Shown here piece by piece: positions 50,399 through 60,749 of a stretch of DNA of 64,000 bases. Positions within the stretch are counted from its first letter, which is position 1. The number at the start of each line of letters is the position of its first letter. Under the pieces are notes generated by a model that did no database searches, was not told where the DNA came from, and saw only the letters and a list, made by a program, of their open reading frames with translations. Both the position numbers and the translations under genes were made by a program. Source of the DNA: Cordylochernes scorpioides (Eukaryota; Arthropoda; Arachnida; Pseudoscorpiones; Chernetidae); contig CP092868.1 in the NCBI GenBank assembly GCA_030710605.1, positions 29,336,011-29,400,010 of the forward strand, read 5' to 3'.

Positions 50399-50689
50399 CT
50401 TTAATTTGAAGAACAATATATATCCAGGAGATTTAAATTAATTGAAATAAAGTATATGTAAAAATAAGGAATATCCTATATTTAGATATTCTAATGCTTA
50501 TATTCATAATGTTATTGTTGGTATTGAAGAGTTCTATCTCTTTATATAAAACAAAAGGTTATAAAACTTACCTTTAGATAGTTAGTAAGCCATCGTAGGT
50601 TCGGATACCTGCGCAAATAAATATTTTATGATATTTGCATACTTTACATATATATATATTGAAATATTTTATTTTAAAATGTTATATAA

Positions 50690-51060
50690 ATATATTGTTC
50701 TATTTTAAATTATAATTTCATAGATTCAAATACTCTTCTAAATCGACCGCCAGAGGTCACTCTTCCCCTATAAAAACTCGTTGTTGTTTTATCCCAATGG
50801 CCGGCTCAAAACTTTTGTACATTATGTAAATAAGCTTTTCCTTTTTTATTCTTACGCCTTAAGCCAGGCAGTACTTTTACCAAATTATGTCTTTGATACA
50901 TTCCTTAGCTCAATTAAAGAAACCTCTTATTAAGACTATGCCACGACTGCATCACCAATACCATTTAGTACTAAAAAGAACCAGCAAATAAATCCATAGC
51001 ATAATCCTCAAGATGATCAAAAATACAGCAGAATATCTCTTTTTTATAATATATGAATTA
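50690..51060 (+). repeat. Solo-LTR-like repeat (TGTTATAT family), copy 8
   Basis: TGTTATATAAATATATTG, CCCTATAAAAACTCG, CCTTAAGCCAGGCAGTAC. The right end is decayed. Confidence 0.6.
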
Positions 51061-51117
51061 ATCAAAATTAAAGATTACACAGTATGCTAATTATAATGCA
51101 ATAGCGTTGCATCTATA

Positions 51118-51284
51118 TACAGCTAAACCTGTCTATAGCGCCCCCTTGGGACTCACTAAAATAGGGTGCTATAGACAGGTCACTTTTAATGTAAATCACA
51201 TCGTACTACATATTTAAAATCGGGCGCTATAGAGAGGGAGGCGCTATTTAGAGGGGGCGCTATTGACAGGTTTAACTGTATAAG
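51118..51284. mobile_element. pogo/Tigger-type MITE
   Basis: CAGCTAAACCTGTCTATAGC at the left and GACAGGTTTAACTGTA at the right; TA at both flanks. Internal subrepeats GGGCGCTATAGAGAGGG and GAGGGGGCGCTATTGACAG. Confidence 0.7.
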
Positions 51285-51289
51285 AAATA

Positions 51290-51425
51290 CAACAATAAAA
51301 CCGACCAATGTGTCTTTTACAAATAAAAGAAAAATCTCTATTGTCCTTACTGCGAAGAAAAATATAGAGAGGGCTTGGTTCATCAGTGGTGAACTCTTCC
51401 ATCTTGGCTAATTTGTATAATCTGG
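51290..51425 (-). repeat. S1-A fragment
   Basis: CTCTATTGTCCTTACTGCGA, GAGAGGGCTTGGTTCATCAG, TGGTGAACTCTTCCA: the right half of the core is kept, the left strand is lost. Confidence 0.6.
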
Positions 51426-51574
51426 ACTCCAAACCTCGACAGGGATTCTTTCCAGACCTTCTTCTATATCTTTTACAAATATTTCAGCCAAATATAGGGC
51501 AACCTTTATACGGAACAAACAGGCAAATCTAAATGTTTAATTTAATTGTAATAATTATTCAGAATTTTTTTTTT

Positions 51575-51885
51575 TGCTTATCCCTAGTACATGTGGTACA
51601 GGCTATGATAATCATGGTGGGTAGAAGAAGGCAACTGCTTTCATTGTAAGTGCACCACATGTCTACACATGTGAAAAGCAGTTCGACTTTGCACTTACAA
51701 ATGTGCCAGTGCCCCATTTGGTTACTTGTACTAGCTGGTGGAGTTAGACTTTAGCAAGAATCGGAGGCCATTGGAGTATTTTTTTTTTTAATTATAAGAA
51801 AGTTCCCAATACGGAAATCGTACCCAGGGTCGTAGCGGTTGAAAACCAACGGTTTATATCATCTTTCCACCGACCCCCTAAATTC
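51575..51885 (-). repeat. tRNA-derived SINE
   Basis: Same family as 53559. Tail TACATGTGGTACAGG, body TAGCAAGAATCGGAGGCC, head TACCCAGGGTCGTAGCGG and CCACCGACCCC. Confidence 0.7.
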
Positions 51886-51969
51886 TTTAATACATTTTGG
51901 AATTTGTAGTTAATCACAGGGAGAAAATATGTTCCTCAGGGTTACACAATTAATTCTCTATTTAATTAA

Positions 51970-52280
51970 TTCAGATTCCTGGAGCCACGTACAGAAGCCA
52001 CCAACTACCTGAGTTGTCCTTATGACCTAAGTCTTCTTGGTTTCAACAACAACAAAAAACTTAGATCCCTGGAAACTTTTATTTTTCGTTCATCATTACC
52101 CTTCACAATTCATCCTTTCATATTTCATCCCCAAGGATAGAAATAATCGTTATTTCTTCTCAAAATAAATTTAGATTTTTCGTTCGAAAGAAACACAATC
52201 GGGATCATTTTCAAATGCCGTTCTACAAAAACCCTTTATTAAGGACACACGTCCCATACAGGATTCTCCCAGATATAGGT
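51970..52280. repeat. Duplicated segment split by an SF2 arm
   Basis: 51972-52050 and 52225-52275 match 47350-47495. An SF2 arm occupies 52065-52225. Confidence 0.55.
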
Positions 52281-52564
52281 AAACAGAAGTAAAAATAGCA
52301 GTTATCTATAGAAAGTGAAGATTAACATCGACCTTTCTTTAATTTGTATACATCATCTGTATTGCGACAATTGTCTGTGCTGTTTTCCAGAATTTGTGAA
52401 AAGCCATTGGGTTTGATTTTTACTAATTTTTCCCTTATAACATACTAGCCGAATGACCCGGGCAACGCCCGGGTTTTACCCGATTAAATGCTTTTATTCA
52501 AATACTATTCGTTACAATTATAAATTGGCGCCGTGGATGTCATTCTTGTATAATATATAAATGA

Positions 52565-52933
52565 AATTTTACACAAATAAATTTACTGGCAATGAATGCA
52601 AATACTGGCAATACGATGCAATACCTTGAAATTTATATGTATGTACCTCTACAGACCTATAAGCTTATGTCCATAGTTCACTAAACACCATTTAGCTGCC
52701 TTCCATAGAAAATGCAGGGTATATAACAAAACCAGTCCAATACAATAGTAGAGCGGTCTAGAGATTAATTTGGCGAAACCGCTGAGAGGGTTCACTACTG
52801 ATGAGCCAAGCCCTCTCATTCATTAAATCATATCATTGCAGTAAGGTCTGTAGAGATTTAAAAAAGAAACGCATTGCCAGTAAATTTATTTGTGTAAAAT
52901 TTTAACGATAGAGGGCAATAAAATTTAATTTAC
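52565..52933 (+). mobile_element. S1 variant, full-length 369 bp, with 14-bp target duplication
   Basis: TAATATATAAATGA flanks it at 52551-52564 and 52934-52947. The uninterrupted target is seen in the other Helitron near 47618, which fixes the boundaries. The core is at 52752-52817: AGCGGT, C, TAGAGA, TTGGC, GAA, ACCGCT, GAGAGGG, TTCACTA, CTGATGA, GCCAA, G, CCCTCTC. Ends carry short inverted repeats (ATTTTACACAAATAAATT). Confidence 0.8.
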
Positions 52934-52975
52934 TAATATATAAATGAGTTTTAAAAATTGTAAAAAAAAAAAAAA

Positions 52976-53037
52976 TGCATCGGCCGGGAATCGAACCCGG
53001 GGCGCCCGCGTGGCAGGCGAGCATTCTACCACTGAAC
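52976..53037 (-). pseudogene. tRNA-Gly (GCC) remnant in Helitron
   Basis: Minus strand: GGTTCAGTGGTAGAATGC, loop CTGCCAC, GGGTTCGATTCCCGG, 3' acceptor CCGATGC. The 5' acceptor strand is lost to a deletion (TTTTGGTTC in its place). Confidence 0.7.
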
Positions 53038-53104
53038 CAAAAGCAAACGGTGACAGAATTAAGAACGCATGACGCTGATAACTGTATATATTATGGCGAA
53101 GTTC

Positions 53105-53545
53105 TTTCATAACCAATCTCTTTTGACGGAAAATTTCTCTCTCCTTTTCCATTTACAATGTCAGTGGAAGTTCAATTCATGAGGTGACGTCATGTAGATT
53201 TCTTTCTTAGGAGATTTTCTAGGAATTCTGTACTTAGGTTGGTGATCCTTAAGAAAGTGGCTATCATTTGATATTGGGGGTTACCCAATCACTTTTTTTT
53301 GTAAATGGTCAAAAACCTTACTCTTTATTCTGTGAAAATTCTCTTTGACAGATAAAATTTAAGAAACAGAGAGTGTTATCCTGATAACAATATATATAAA
53401 ACGAAGAAAAGACAATTGATATTACTTCAAAAAACTTCTAATTAATAACACTTAAAGAAAATACATTTCTAAACAAGAAGGATATTTAATAATCGTTTAT
53501 CTCAAATAATTGAAGTAGAAATGATATTATTGAAAACTACAAAAA
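53105..53545. other. Nothing recognised
   Basis: AT-rich; no family repeat or coding signature. Confidence 0.35.
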
Positions 53546-53558
53546 AGAATTGTTTAAT

Positions 53559-53867
53559 TTCTTTTTTTGCTTATCCCTAGTACACGTGGTACAGGCCATC
53601 ATAATCATGGTGGGTGGAAATAGACGACTACTTTTACTGTAAGTGCACCACATTTCTACATATGAGAAAAAGCAGCTCGACTTTGCACTTACAAATATGC
53701 CAGAGCACCGTTTGATTACTTGAACTAGCTGGTGGGGTTGGACTTTTGCAAGAATCGGAGGCCATTGGACCATTTTTTTTAACATAAAAAAGTGCCTAAT
53801 GCGGGAATCGAACCCGGGTCATAGCGGTCGAAAACCAACGGTTTAGACCATCCTTCCATCGACCCCC
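53559..53867 (-). mobile_element. tRNA-derived SINE, reference copy with target duplication
   Basis: GAATTGTTTAAT at 53547-53558 and 53868-53879 is the target duplication. On the minus strand: tRNA-like head with a perfect B box (GGGTTCGATTCCCG), body with TTGCAAAAGTCCAACCCCAC, hairpin-forming ACATATGAGAAAAAG region, and 3' CCACGTGTACTAGGGATAAG plus A-rich tail. About 309 bp. RNA polymerase III transcription is expected. Other copies: 19455, 29010, 46178, 51575. Confidence 0.85.
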
Positions 53868-54269
53868 GAATTGTTTAATAAATATAATAAATTATTTTTA
53901 GTGGATTGCCCAAAAAACGATAATACTGAATATCAATTAAAGATGAGGGAAAAAATCAAGTTTCAATTATATTTTAACCATTTTCAGCTTATTATAAGAT
54001 TTAATATTTTATATATATTGTTATAGGAATATTATATTAAAAGAAAGGGAAATGTTAATAAATATTTACAATTTTAATAATAAAAAGAAAGTAATATATA
54101 TAAAAATCTAATATACAAATTCTATGTTCAAATCAATAGGCTTGAGGGATAAGTCTACAAATTCTATATTTGATTAATGAGCAAATTATTATATAAAACT
54201 ATGCAAATTTTCTAAAATGACAATACATTTTTACATATTCCAATTACACATGATATTATAACATAGTAT

Positions 54270-54444
54270 ATATTAATTTTATTATTTCTTATTAACAGAG
54301 TGGTCATTTTTATGTTTATATCTTGCGACTCTGTAAATTTCCCTCGTGGCTTATCTTTTGTTTACCATTCTTAGTTTTGTGCTTGCCTTGAATAAATTGT
54401 TGTCTCCTCCTGAAGGTTTTGTCTTCCCTAATTTTCCACGTGGC
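54270..54444 (+). repeat. TRIM solo LTR
   Basis: CAGAGTGGTCATTTTTATG through CTTATCTTTTGTTTACCATT to CCACGTGGCA, followed by ATAT. Confidence 0.7.
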
Positions 54445-54479
54445 AATATTATGATAATAATGGTGGATAAAGACGGCTA

Positions 54480-54760
54480 TGGTAGTTTTAATCTTAATAT
54501 ATATGTGTTTTTCAGAAGGCAGAGCGCCATCTGGTGGAACAGAAATCAACTAAACATTGATTTAGCCTGTTCAATGATATTTGGCCAACCCAATATCTTG
54601 ATTAATTAAGAAAAGCTATCCACGAATCCACCAGATGACGCTCTGCCTTCTGAAAAGCACATGTGCTCCTGGTCAGGATATGCCTTTTTTATTTTTAATA
54701 TTAACACCTGACCTTTTTATTTTTTCTATTGTTTTTCATATATATATATTAAAAATAAAG
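54480..54760. repeat. F2 ends, inverted pair without ribozyme
   Basis: GCGCCATCTGGTGG (54524-54537) at the left; CCACCAGATGACGC and the CCTGGTCAGGATATGCC tail at the right. The middle jumps from TATCCACGAA to the inverted arm, deleting the hammerhead. Confidence 0.65.
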
Positions 54761-54763
54761 AAA

Positions 54764-55138
54764 GCATATCCTGACCACAAGCACATGTGCTTTTTTTTAG
54801 ATAGCAGAGCGCCATCTAGTGGAGCAAAAATAAACTAAACGTTTATTTAGTTTGCTCCGTGATATTTGGCCAACCCATATTCTTGATAAATCAAGAAAAG
54901 CCATCCACGAACGCGTTTCACGCTGTTGGCGCTCGTCAACGTGGAGTAGGCTGCAACCACTGCGACCAAAAATATTTTTGGTCCCAGAGGCTTCTTGAGA
55001 AATCAAGAAATGGGTATTTATGGCCAAATTTGCGTAAATACGCTTAACACATGAAAAAACAATAGAAAAAATAAAAGATAAGTGGGTAAGGTGTTGATAT
55101 TAAAAATAAAGAAGGCATTTCCTGACCACGAGCACATG

Positions 55139-55145
<7 letters not shown>
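54764..55145 (-). mobile_element. F2 retrozyme-like element, head-to-tail
   Basis: The unit start GCATATCCTGACCAC at 54764 recurs as GCATTTCCTGACCAC at 55115, 351 bp on in the same orientation. The second copy is cut by an (AT)n run. Contains a CTCF-core-like site (54809-54822), the hammerhead, and the paired ATTTCTTGATTTCTCAAGAA hairpin. Confidence 0.78.
54905..54944 (-). ncRNA. Hammerhead ribozyme (F2) with C3 mutated
   Basis: Stem I CCACG with CGTGG, core TTGACGA (C3 to T), stem II GCGC with GCGT around CAACA, GAA, ACGCGT, cleavage base T. The lost C3 should impair cleavage since G8 is unchanged. Confidence 0.7.

Positions 55146-55182
<37 letters not shown>
55146..55182. repeat. (AT)n microsatellite
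   Basis: Perfect dinucleotide run. Confidence 0.95.
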
Positions 55183-55189
<7 letters not shown>

Positions 55190-55591
55190 GTTGTTTAGTT
55201 TTATAGTTTAGTTTTGTATTTAAATTATCTTTATTTTTTGATTATTTAAATTCAAATTATGAAATTTGTAAATTGTTATTATTTAATGAGAGAGAAAAAA
55301 ATCTTTACTTCTTACACATCATCCATATATATTTATAATTAATAACAATAAAATTTAACAACGTAACGTCTTTTGCAATCGGCTGTTACACGTCATTTAG
55401 ACATACTCTAATTTATATATAGAATAATAGAAGTGAGAATATATTTAATAGTATAAATTTTAGTAGTTAGAGAAAAAAGAGAAAGACAGAACCATGCACT
55501 TTTATTCAAACTAATAATAAGAAAAAAATGTTTTGTAAAGAAGGTAGATAATATTGTTAGTATATTTATATATTTTATTATATAGGTTTTA

Positions 55592-55641
<50 letters not shown>

Positions 55642-55970
55642 CATCAAAATAGTTTCATCTTGAATAAAATATTACGAGTAATGTTGTATTCCTTAGATAT
55701 GTTAGCCGAATGATGGATTGTAAGATGACATGAAGGAAGGGAGTGAGATGAACGATGTAAGAAAAAAGTATCTCGGATATTGTCTAGCTAAACATCTACC
55801 AAAATATTCGTAGATCACCTACTACACGGAGTCTACTTTTAGAACATGATACATCACGGCGTTCTATCAATTAAATATGAATATTTTTTAGATTTGATTG
55901 AAAAGACACAAATTGTAGGACAGCTTATACTATAATTAGAAAATATATTTGGAATGCCTAACTCATCAAT
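55183..55970. other. AT-rich DNA with a second (AT)n run
   Basis: A long (TA)n run lies at about 55593-55640. Otherwise no feature was recognised. Confidence 0.5.
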
Positions 55971-56035
55971 AAAAAACCCTCCCAGAAGTTTCGCCAGTTT
56001 AATCTACCAGCAAGTTCTAATATTGTAATAATAAT
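55970..56035 (-). repeat. S1-B scrap
   Basis: CCCTCCCAGAAGTTTCGCCA, GTTTAATCTACCAG. Stem III is decayed. Confidence 0.5.
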
Positions 56036-56079
56036 GGACAACACGTAAGAAGATGGAAAGTCTTTGATGTCTTTTTTTT

Positions 56080-56505
56080 AAGGACACAGAAGCAATTTTA
56101 TTCACATTTGGTTATCTCGTGTGTCTTCAATAAAGGTCACTGTAATATCTTTCAGAGTTATTGTCTGAATACTGATAGGCATGCTAAAAGGTACAACTTC
56201 CTTAAGTTTTGTCCATCAATGTATCTCGTGTGTCTTTAATAAAGGTCACTGTATTATCTTTCAGAGTTATTGTCTGAATCCCGATATACATGCTCAAAGG
56301 TACAACTTCCTTAAGTTTTGTTCATGAGTGTATATAGTGTGTCTTCAATAAAGGTCACTGTAATATCTTTCAGAGTTATTGTCTGAATCCTGATAGGCAT
56401 GATAAAAAGTAATACTTCCTTAAGTTTTGTCCATGAGTGTATAATACTTTTCAAGATTGTGATATAACATACTTTAAAGACTTCACACTTAAGTTTTGTC
56501 CATGA
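56080..56505 (-). repeat. Satellite array, about 4 units, minus orientation
   Basis: CTTTCAGAGTTATTGTCTGA and CTTCCTTAAGTTTTGTCCAT repeat with a period of about 112 bp. The last unit lacks most of its middle. Confidence 0.8.
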
Positions 56506-57300
56506 GTGTATTTTAAATTTTCTAAACGAATTTTAAAAGCATTTAGCTTCCACGCAAAGTATAATTTATGTTCTTCAAAATTCAAGTAAGTTTTTTTTAT
56601 ATTTTAATAGGATATTATTTTTCACATTCTTAATCTTCCTTCTAAGATAGTATTATATATTAGAAATGTTTTTCTTATATTTCCTTTATCTTTTCCTAAG
56701 ACTATCATTAATTGTTGTTACGAGAACCTTTATCTTTCTTCCCTTATCTCTTCATATAAATACTTAGGAAAGCTCTTCCTTTGTAAATATATTTTGGATT
56801 TCATTAAGAAAAATGGTCTTTGATGTAACGATCTCAAGGAAATATTGGACATATTATATGTTTTTAAACAATATATAGGTGTATGCGTGTATTTGTGTGT
56901 ATATATGTATATATTTCTAAATTTAATGATGTAACTGTAAATAAAATTTTAAAGAATATCTCTATATGTAAATAATATTTTTGAATCTTTCTAAGTCGCC
57001 TTCTGTGTATCTTTCCATGTTGGATATTTTCTTTGTTATATTTGTATGTACATTTAGCGCAAGTATCCCTAGAAGGACATAGCGTTTTGAATTGAAATAA
57101 ATAAATAAAAAGCTCTAAAAAAGAATAGAGTCCTATTCTCATACGATCTAAATATAAATGTAGAAATGTATCTAAGAAAAAACACTCGTAGCTATTTTCG
57201 AAGATTTTACTGGTCATGGGAGTAACGTAGCGGTATGATATGTAAAGTTTTCAATTTGCATCACAACTATTTTATAAATTAATTGATAACATTTTATCGA
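56505..57300. other. AT-rich DNA, nothing firm
   Basis: 57060-57110 (GACATAGCGTTTTGAATTGA) resembles 14625-14660; otherwise unassigned. Confidence 0.35.
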
Positions 57301-57329
57301 TTTTACTCTTCATTGGATAATAGGTGCCT

Positions 57330-57410
57330 TTGCCACGTTAGTCACTTTGGACCAGAATTTGGTCAAATATTCCAAGGTTCCAGGCTCTTCATTGGACACG
57401 ACAACAACAA
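57330..57410 (+). repeat. LINE 3' end scrap
   Basis: GCCACGTTAGTCACTTTGG and GGCTCTTCATTGGACACGAC with (CAA)n match the LINE at 30434-31074. Confidence 0.6.
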
Positions 57411-57419
57411 CACAACATT

Positions 57420-57605
57420 GTATCAAGATGAAAAGCTTGCAAGCTTGCATCACGCCGACGAGAGCCAACAGCCCGAAACGCGTACGTGGTTAGCTTTTCT
57501 TGATCAATCAAGAATAGGTATTCGGCCAATTCTGGAGTAATTAAAAATCAATGAATAGTTGATATTTATTCCGATATATGGCGCAAGCCATCAGCAAATT
57601 TCAGT
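57420..57605 (+). repeat. F2-variant element
   Basis: Hammerhead, then TTTCTTGATCAATCAAGAAT, GGCCAATTCTGGAGTAAT and the variant tail GGCGCAAGCCATCAGC. The variant tail is shared with 29630-29680. Confidence 0.6.
57450..57489 (+). ncRNA. Hammerhead ribozyme (F2 variant) with U4 mutated
   Basis: Stem I TCACG with CGTGG (one wobble), core CCGACGA (U4 to C), stem II GAGC and GCCC (partly mismatched) around CAACA, GAA, ACGCGT, cleavage base A. Probably inactive. Confidence 0.6.
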
Positions 57606-57999
57606 TGCACGATAAGGAGAGGCTTTTTTAAAAATTGTATTAAGAGAAAATGAGAAATAACCCCCGTAACTTCAGACAATTCATAAAATTCAGTCGCAGA
57701 AAAAATCATCATCAGTTCACCTTGACAGCACATCATTGCGTGGGCTGTTTCTTTTTTTTTAAAAAGGACGATCGGTATTAGTTATTGCCTTGATTTTCTT
57801 TTTTAATATTTATTTTTATATTAAATTCACAGAAATACATCTAGCTATTGGTTATATATATAGATTCTTATGGAAATAAAGAAAGTTGTAAGTTTTGTTA
57901 ACATATTGATGTTGGCGTCATCACCATTTCCTAACCTCAAGTAGTTCCACGCGGATTAGATAATATATATAGATAATATATATTAGAAAGATACACTCA

Positions 58000-58106
58000 T
58001 GAACAAAACCTACGGAAATAGAAAGTCTTTGATGTCGCAAAAAACAGTCAAACGGCGATATCAAAGACTTTCCACCTCCTTAAGTTTTTTTCCATAAGTG
58101 TATATT
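58000..58106. repeat. Small foldback with satellite-type ends
   Basis: TACACTCATGAACAAAACC and TTTTTTTCCATAAGTGTA at the ends; GGAAATAGAAAGTCTTTGAT and its inverse ATCAAAGACTTTCC inside. Confidence 0.75.
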
Positions 58107-58144
58107 AACAGTATACAAATAATTCCTTTCAAAAAATTGATATA

Positions 58145-58315
58145 CATATTTCATTTATCAAAATTCGAAACTATTTTAAAGGCGTAAGATTATTTTTTAT
58201 ATTAAACTATTTCTACTGCCTTTACTGCAAAAGAAAAATTAATGAGAGGGCCCCTGGCTCATCAGTGGTGAACCCTCTCAGCGGTTTCGCCAGTTTAATC
58301 TACCATTAACATACC
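58145..58315 (-). repeat. S1-B copy
   Basis: CTGGC with GCCAG and GAGAGGG with CCCTCTC are kept on the minus strand. Cut at TGGTAGATT, so stem III is incomplete. Confidence 0.7.
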
Positions 58316-58575
58316 ATATACAGAGTTATTGTCTGAATCCCGATATACATGCTAAAAGGTACAACTTCCTTAAGTTCGTCCATGAGTGTATATAGTGTGT
58401 CTTCAATAAAGGTCACTGTAATATCTTTCAGAGTTATTGTCTGAATCCTGATATACATGATAGAAGGTACAACTTCCTTAAGTTTTGTCCAAGAGTGTAT
58501 ATAGTGTATCTTCAACAAAGGTCACTTTAATATCTTTCAGAGTTATTGTCTGAATCCTGATAGGCATTATATATT
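58315..58575 (-). repeat. Satellite units, about 2.3
   Basis: Same 110-bp unit as 56080, minus orientation. Confidence 0.8.
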
Positions 58576-58587
58576 TATAAATGTATG

Positions 58588-58885
58588 TAATTCTACTGTC
58601 CTCTAAGCTTATGTCCATAGTTCTTCTAAAATACCCATTCAAAGAGTCTACAACAGTATCACTAAAAAAGGAAGTTCCAAAAATGCAATATAACAGCGGT
58701 ATGGTAGATTACACTGGCGAAACCGCTGGGAGGGTTCACCACTGATGAGCCAGGCCCTCTCATTAATTTTTCCATTACAGTAAGAGCAGTAGAAATTATT
58801 TAATATAAAAAAGAATCTCACGCCTTTAAAATAGTTTCGAATTTTGATAACAAATGGCGCGCTAGTGCATCATATTTCATTTATC
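58588..58885 (+). repeat. S1-B reference copy
   Basis: The core lies at 58695-58761: AGCGGT, A, TGGTAGA, CTGGC, GAA, ACCGCT, GGGAGGG, TTCACCA, CTGATGA, GCCAG, G, CCCTCTC. Upstream TAAGCTTATGTCCATAGTTC and the end GATAACAAATGGCGCGCTAG are present. The cleavage-position base is A, versus C in S1-A. Confidence 0.8.
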
Positions 58886-59171
58886 TTTAAACTTTTTTAT
58901 AAAAACGAATATGAAATTAATATTCTGATTTGAGTTATAAAAGAAATAAATTTAATATGATTATATTAAAAAGAGGTATACATAGATCTGTGGCAGAAAA
59001 ATATTTTTTTTCTTTCATTTCCACAGAGATCCTGGTGCTTCTATAATATACATGGTTGTCTCAAAAGTTCATAAACACCTGAAATAAATTTTATTTTTCT
59101 TAAAACTTTGTTTGTCTTATTACTTGGCGAATAATATTATTACGGCGAATACATAATTATACAATTACTTT

Positions 59172-59482
59172 ATAAAACGACATTTGAAATACTATCCCGC
59201 ATGTATTTCTTTTCAACGAAAAATCAAATTTTATTTCAAGGAGAAATAACGATTATTTCTAACCTTTTGAATGAGGTATGAAAGAGTGAATTGTGAAGAG
59301 TAATGATAAACGGAAAAATAAAAGTATCCAGGGATGGGAATCGAACCCACAGTGTTCCGCTTACTGGGCAGATGCCATGTCTACTAGGCTACCCTGGACA
59401 TATTTTTCCGTTCGTAAATAATACATAAAGTAATTTATAATACAATATAATATAATGCGGCTTGTGATTGTAAAACGACATA
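59172..59482 (-). mobile_element. SF2 element with complete tRNA-like unit
   Basis: TIR-like ends AAAACGACATTTGAAATA and GATTGTAAAACGACAT. Body ATCAAATTTTATTTCAAGG, GAGGTATGAAAGAGTGAA, then the tRNA-like unit. Confidence 0.65.
59327..59398 (-). tRNA. tRNA-like cloverleaf, anticodon loop CCAGTAA
   Basis: 72 nt on the minus strand. The acceptor stem TCCAGGG with CCCTGGA is perfect. D arm GCC with GGC, box A TAGCCTAGTAGAC, anticodon stem TCTGC with GCGGA, T stem GTGGG with CCCAT, B box GGGTTCGATTCCC. The anticodon would be AGT (Thr), but position 33 is C rather than the near-universal U. This suggests a tRNA-derived element rather than a working tRNA. Confidence 0.6.
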
Positions 59483-59589
59483 ATACAAATATATTATACA
59501 TAACGGTGAATAATATTATGGCGAATAATATTGGTATTTCGATTTTTTGCGAGTGTTACGTACTTTTTTGGACAACCTTATATGATTAA

Positions 59590-59805
59590 TATTCATAGTT
59601 GTTCAAATTAAAGATACTTCGACCAGTAAATCTTTTTTATTGTCTCGACGTTTCGACAAAAATATTTTGTCTTCGTCAGGAGCGAACAAAAATTAAAAGA
59701 TTTTTGACGAAATGTTGAGACAATGAAAAAGATTTACTGGGCGAAGTATCTTTAATTTGAAGAACTATGAATACCGGCCAGGCAACCTCTATTTATTCTT
59801 TTATT
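59590..59805. repeat. Penelope tail foldback with hammerhead
   Basis: AAAGATACTTCGACCAGTAA and its inverse TTTACTGGGCGAAGTATCTT flank a minus-strand hammerhead. Ends ACCGGCCAGGCAACCTCTAT. Confidence 0.7.
59644..59684 (-). ncRNA. Hammerhead ribozyme (F1)
   Basis: Stem I CTC with GAG (short), core CTGACGA plus one A, stem II GACAAAA with TTTTGTC, GAA, ACGT, cleavage base C. Confidence 0.65.
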
Positions 59806-59989
59806 TAACAGTTGGGAGAGACACGCCATATCCACAATTAGGATAATTGCGTGTATATCTTAAATTATATACAATTAACACAATTGAACGTTTTGCATAT
59901 AGTAATTAGAAATAGTAGCTTGAAATATGTATAGTCAACACGTTAGCCTTAAAACATACAGCCTGCAGAATCTATTAAACTTGATTAGA

Positions 59990-60355
59990 TAATAAAAGGC
60001 ATATATTGGATTTACTAAAATATTTATTTTGCCAATATTTCGGCTGGCCGAACGCCAACCTTTATCGAGGCATTACATTTTTGTACACACAAACTCAGCG
60101 CCGCATAGTGTTATGAATATTTATTTTGCCAATATTTCGGCTGGCCGAACGCCAACCTTTATCGAGGCATTACATTTTTGTACACACAAACTCACTAACA
60201 CTATGCGGCGCTGAGTTTGTGTGTACAAAAATGTAATGCCTCGATAAAGGTTGGCGTTCGGCCAGCCGAAATATTGGCAAAATAAATATTTTAGTAAATC
60301 CAATATATGCCTTTTATTATCTAATGAATTAAATATGGATTGCTCTATTTTCAAA
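59990..60355. repeat. F4 foldback, left arm duplicated
   Basis: 60030-60090 and 60121-60195 are near-identical left arms; the right arm is at 60200-60345. In all three, stem I is TGCC with GGCA and stem II GGTTGGC with GCCAGCC. The core reads TCGATAA. Confidence 0.75.
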
Positions 60356-60589
60356 ACGATTAAACTTGATGTATTGGTCTTTATTGTAAGCAACTTGTTT
60401 TGTATTAGTCAGGCCTTTACAACATAATTTTTTTTTATTTGACATATCGGACGCGATATTCCAGCTTGGGATACTTGCGTCTAAGTACATTTTAGCAGCT
60501 TATATATAACTCATTTTATATACAATTCAATAAACAAGACTACAAGCAAAATTAAAACTGGCAAGCGTTAAAAATTATTCTAAGGATGC

Positions 60590-60745
60590 AAGGACAATTT
60601 TGCTTTGCCAAATGTTTTGATTTTTGTTCGCTCCTGACGAGGACAAAAGATATTTGTCGAGACAATAAAAAAGATTAACTGGCCGAAGTATCTTTAATTT
60701 GAAGAACTATGAATGCCGACCAGGCAGCCTCTACGATAATTAATA
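60590..60745 (+). repeat. Penelope tail with an 8-bp ribozyme deletion
   Basis: CTGACGAGGACAAAAGATAT, then TTGTCGAGACAAT: relative to 59644 the bases GAAACGTC are missing, removing the catalytic GAA and stem III. Flank ATGCCGACCAGGCAGCC. Confidence 0.65.
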
Positions 60746-60749
60746 ATCA

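Larger units (their letters stand above)
52445..53100 (-). mobile_element. Helitron 3' end with tRNA-Gly remnant and nested S1
   Basis: The minus strand ends with CCGGGC-GTT-GCCCGG, then CTAG (52445-52448), then T. It aligns with the 47508 copy through GACGCTGATAACTGTATATA near 53090. S1 inserted at 52565-52933 between 14-bp duplicates. Confidence 0.75.
59052..59585. mobile_element. Mariner-type MITE with nested SF2
   Basis: ATGGTTGTCTCAAAAGTTC and TACTTTTTTGGACAACCTTA ends, as at 6822-7037. SF2 occupies about 59172-59482. Confidence 0.7.

Noticed and set aside
54797-55027. Open frame across F2 (HVDERQQRETRSW) similar to frames at 14766 and 57283
   Set aside because: The shared peptide is just the translated hammerhead; at 7361 the same RNA lies in a different frame and other copies have stops, so RNA conservation explains it.
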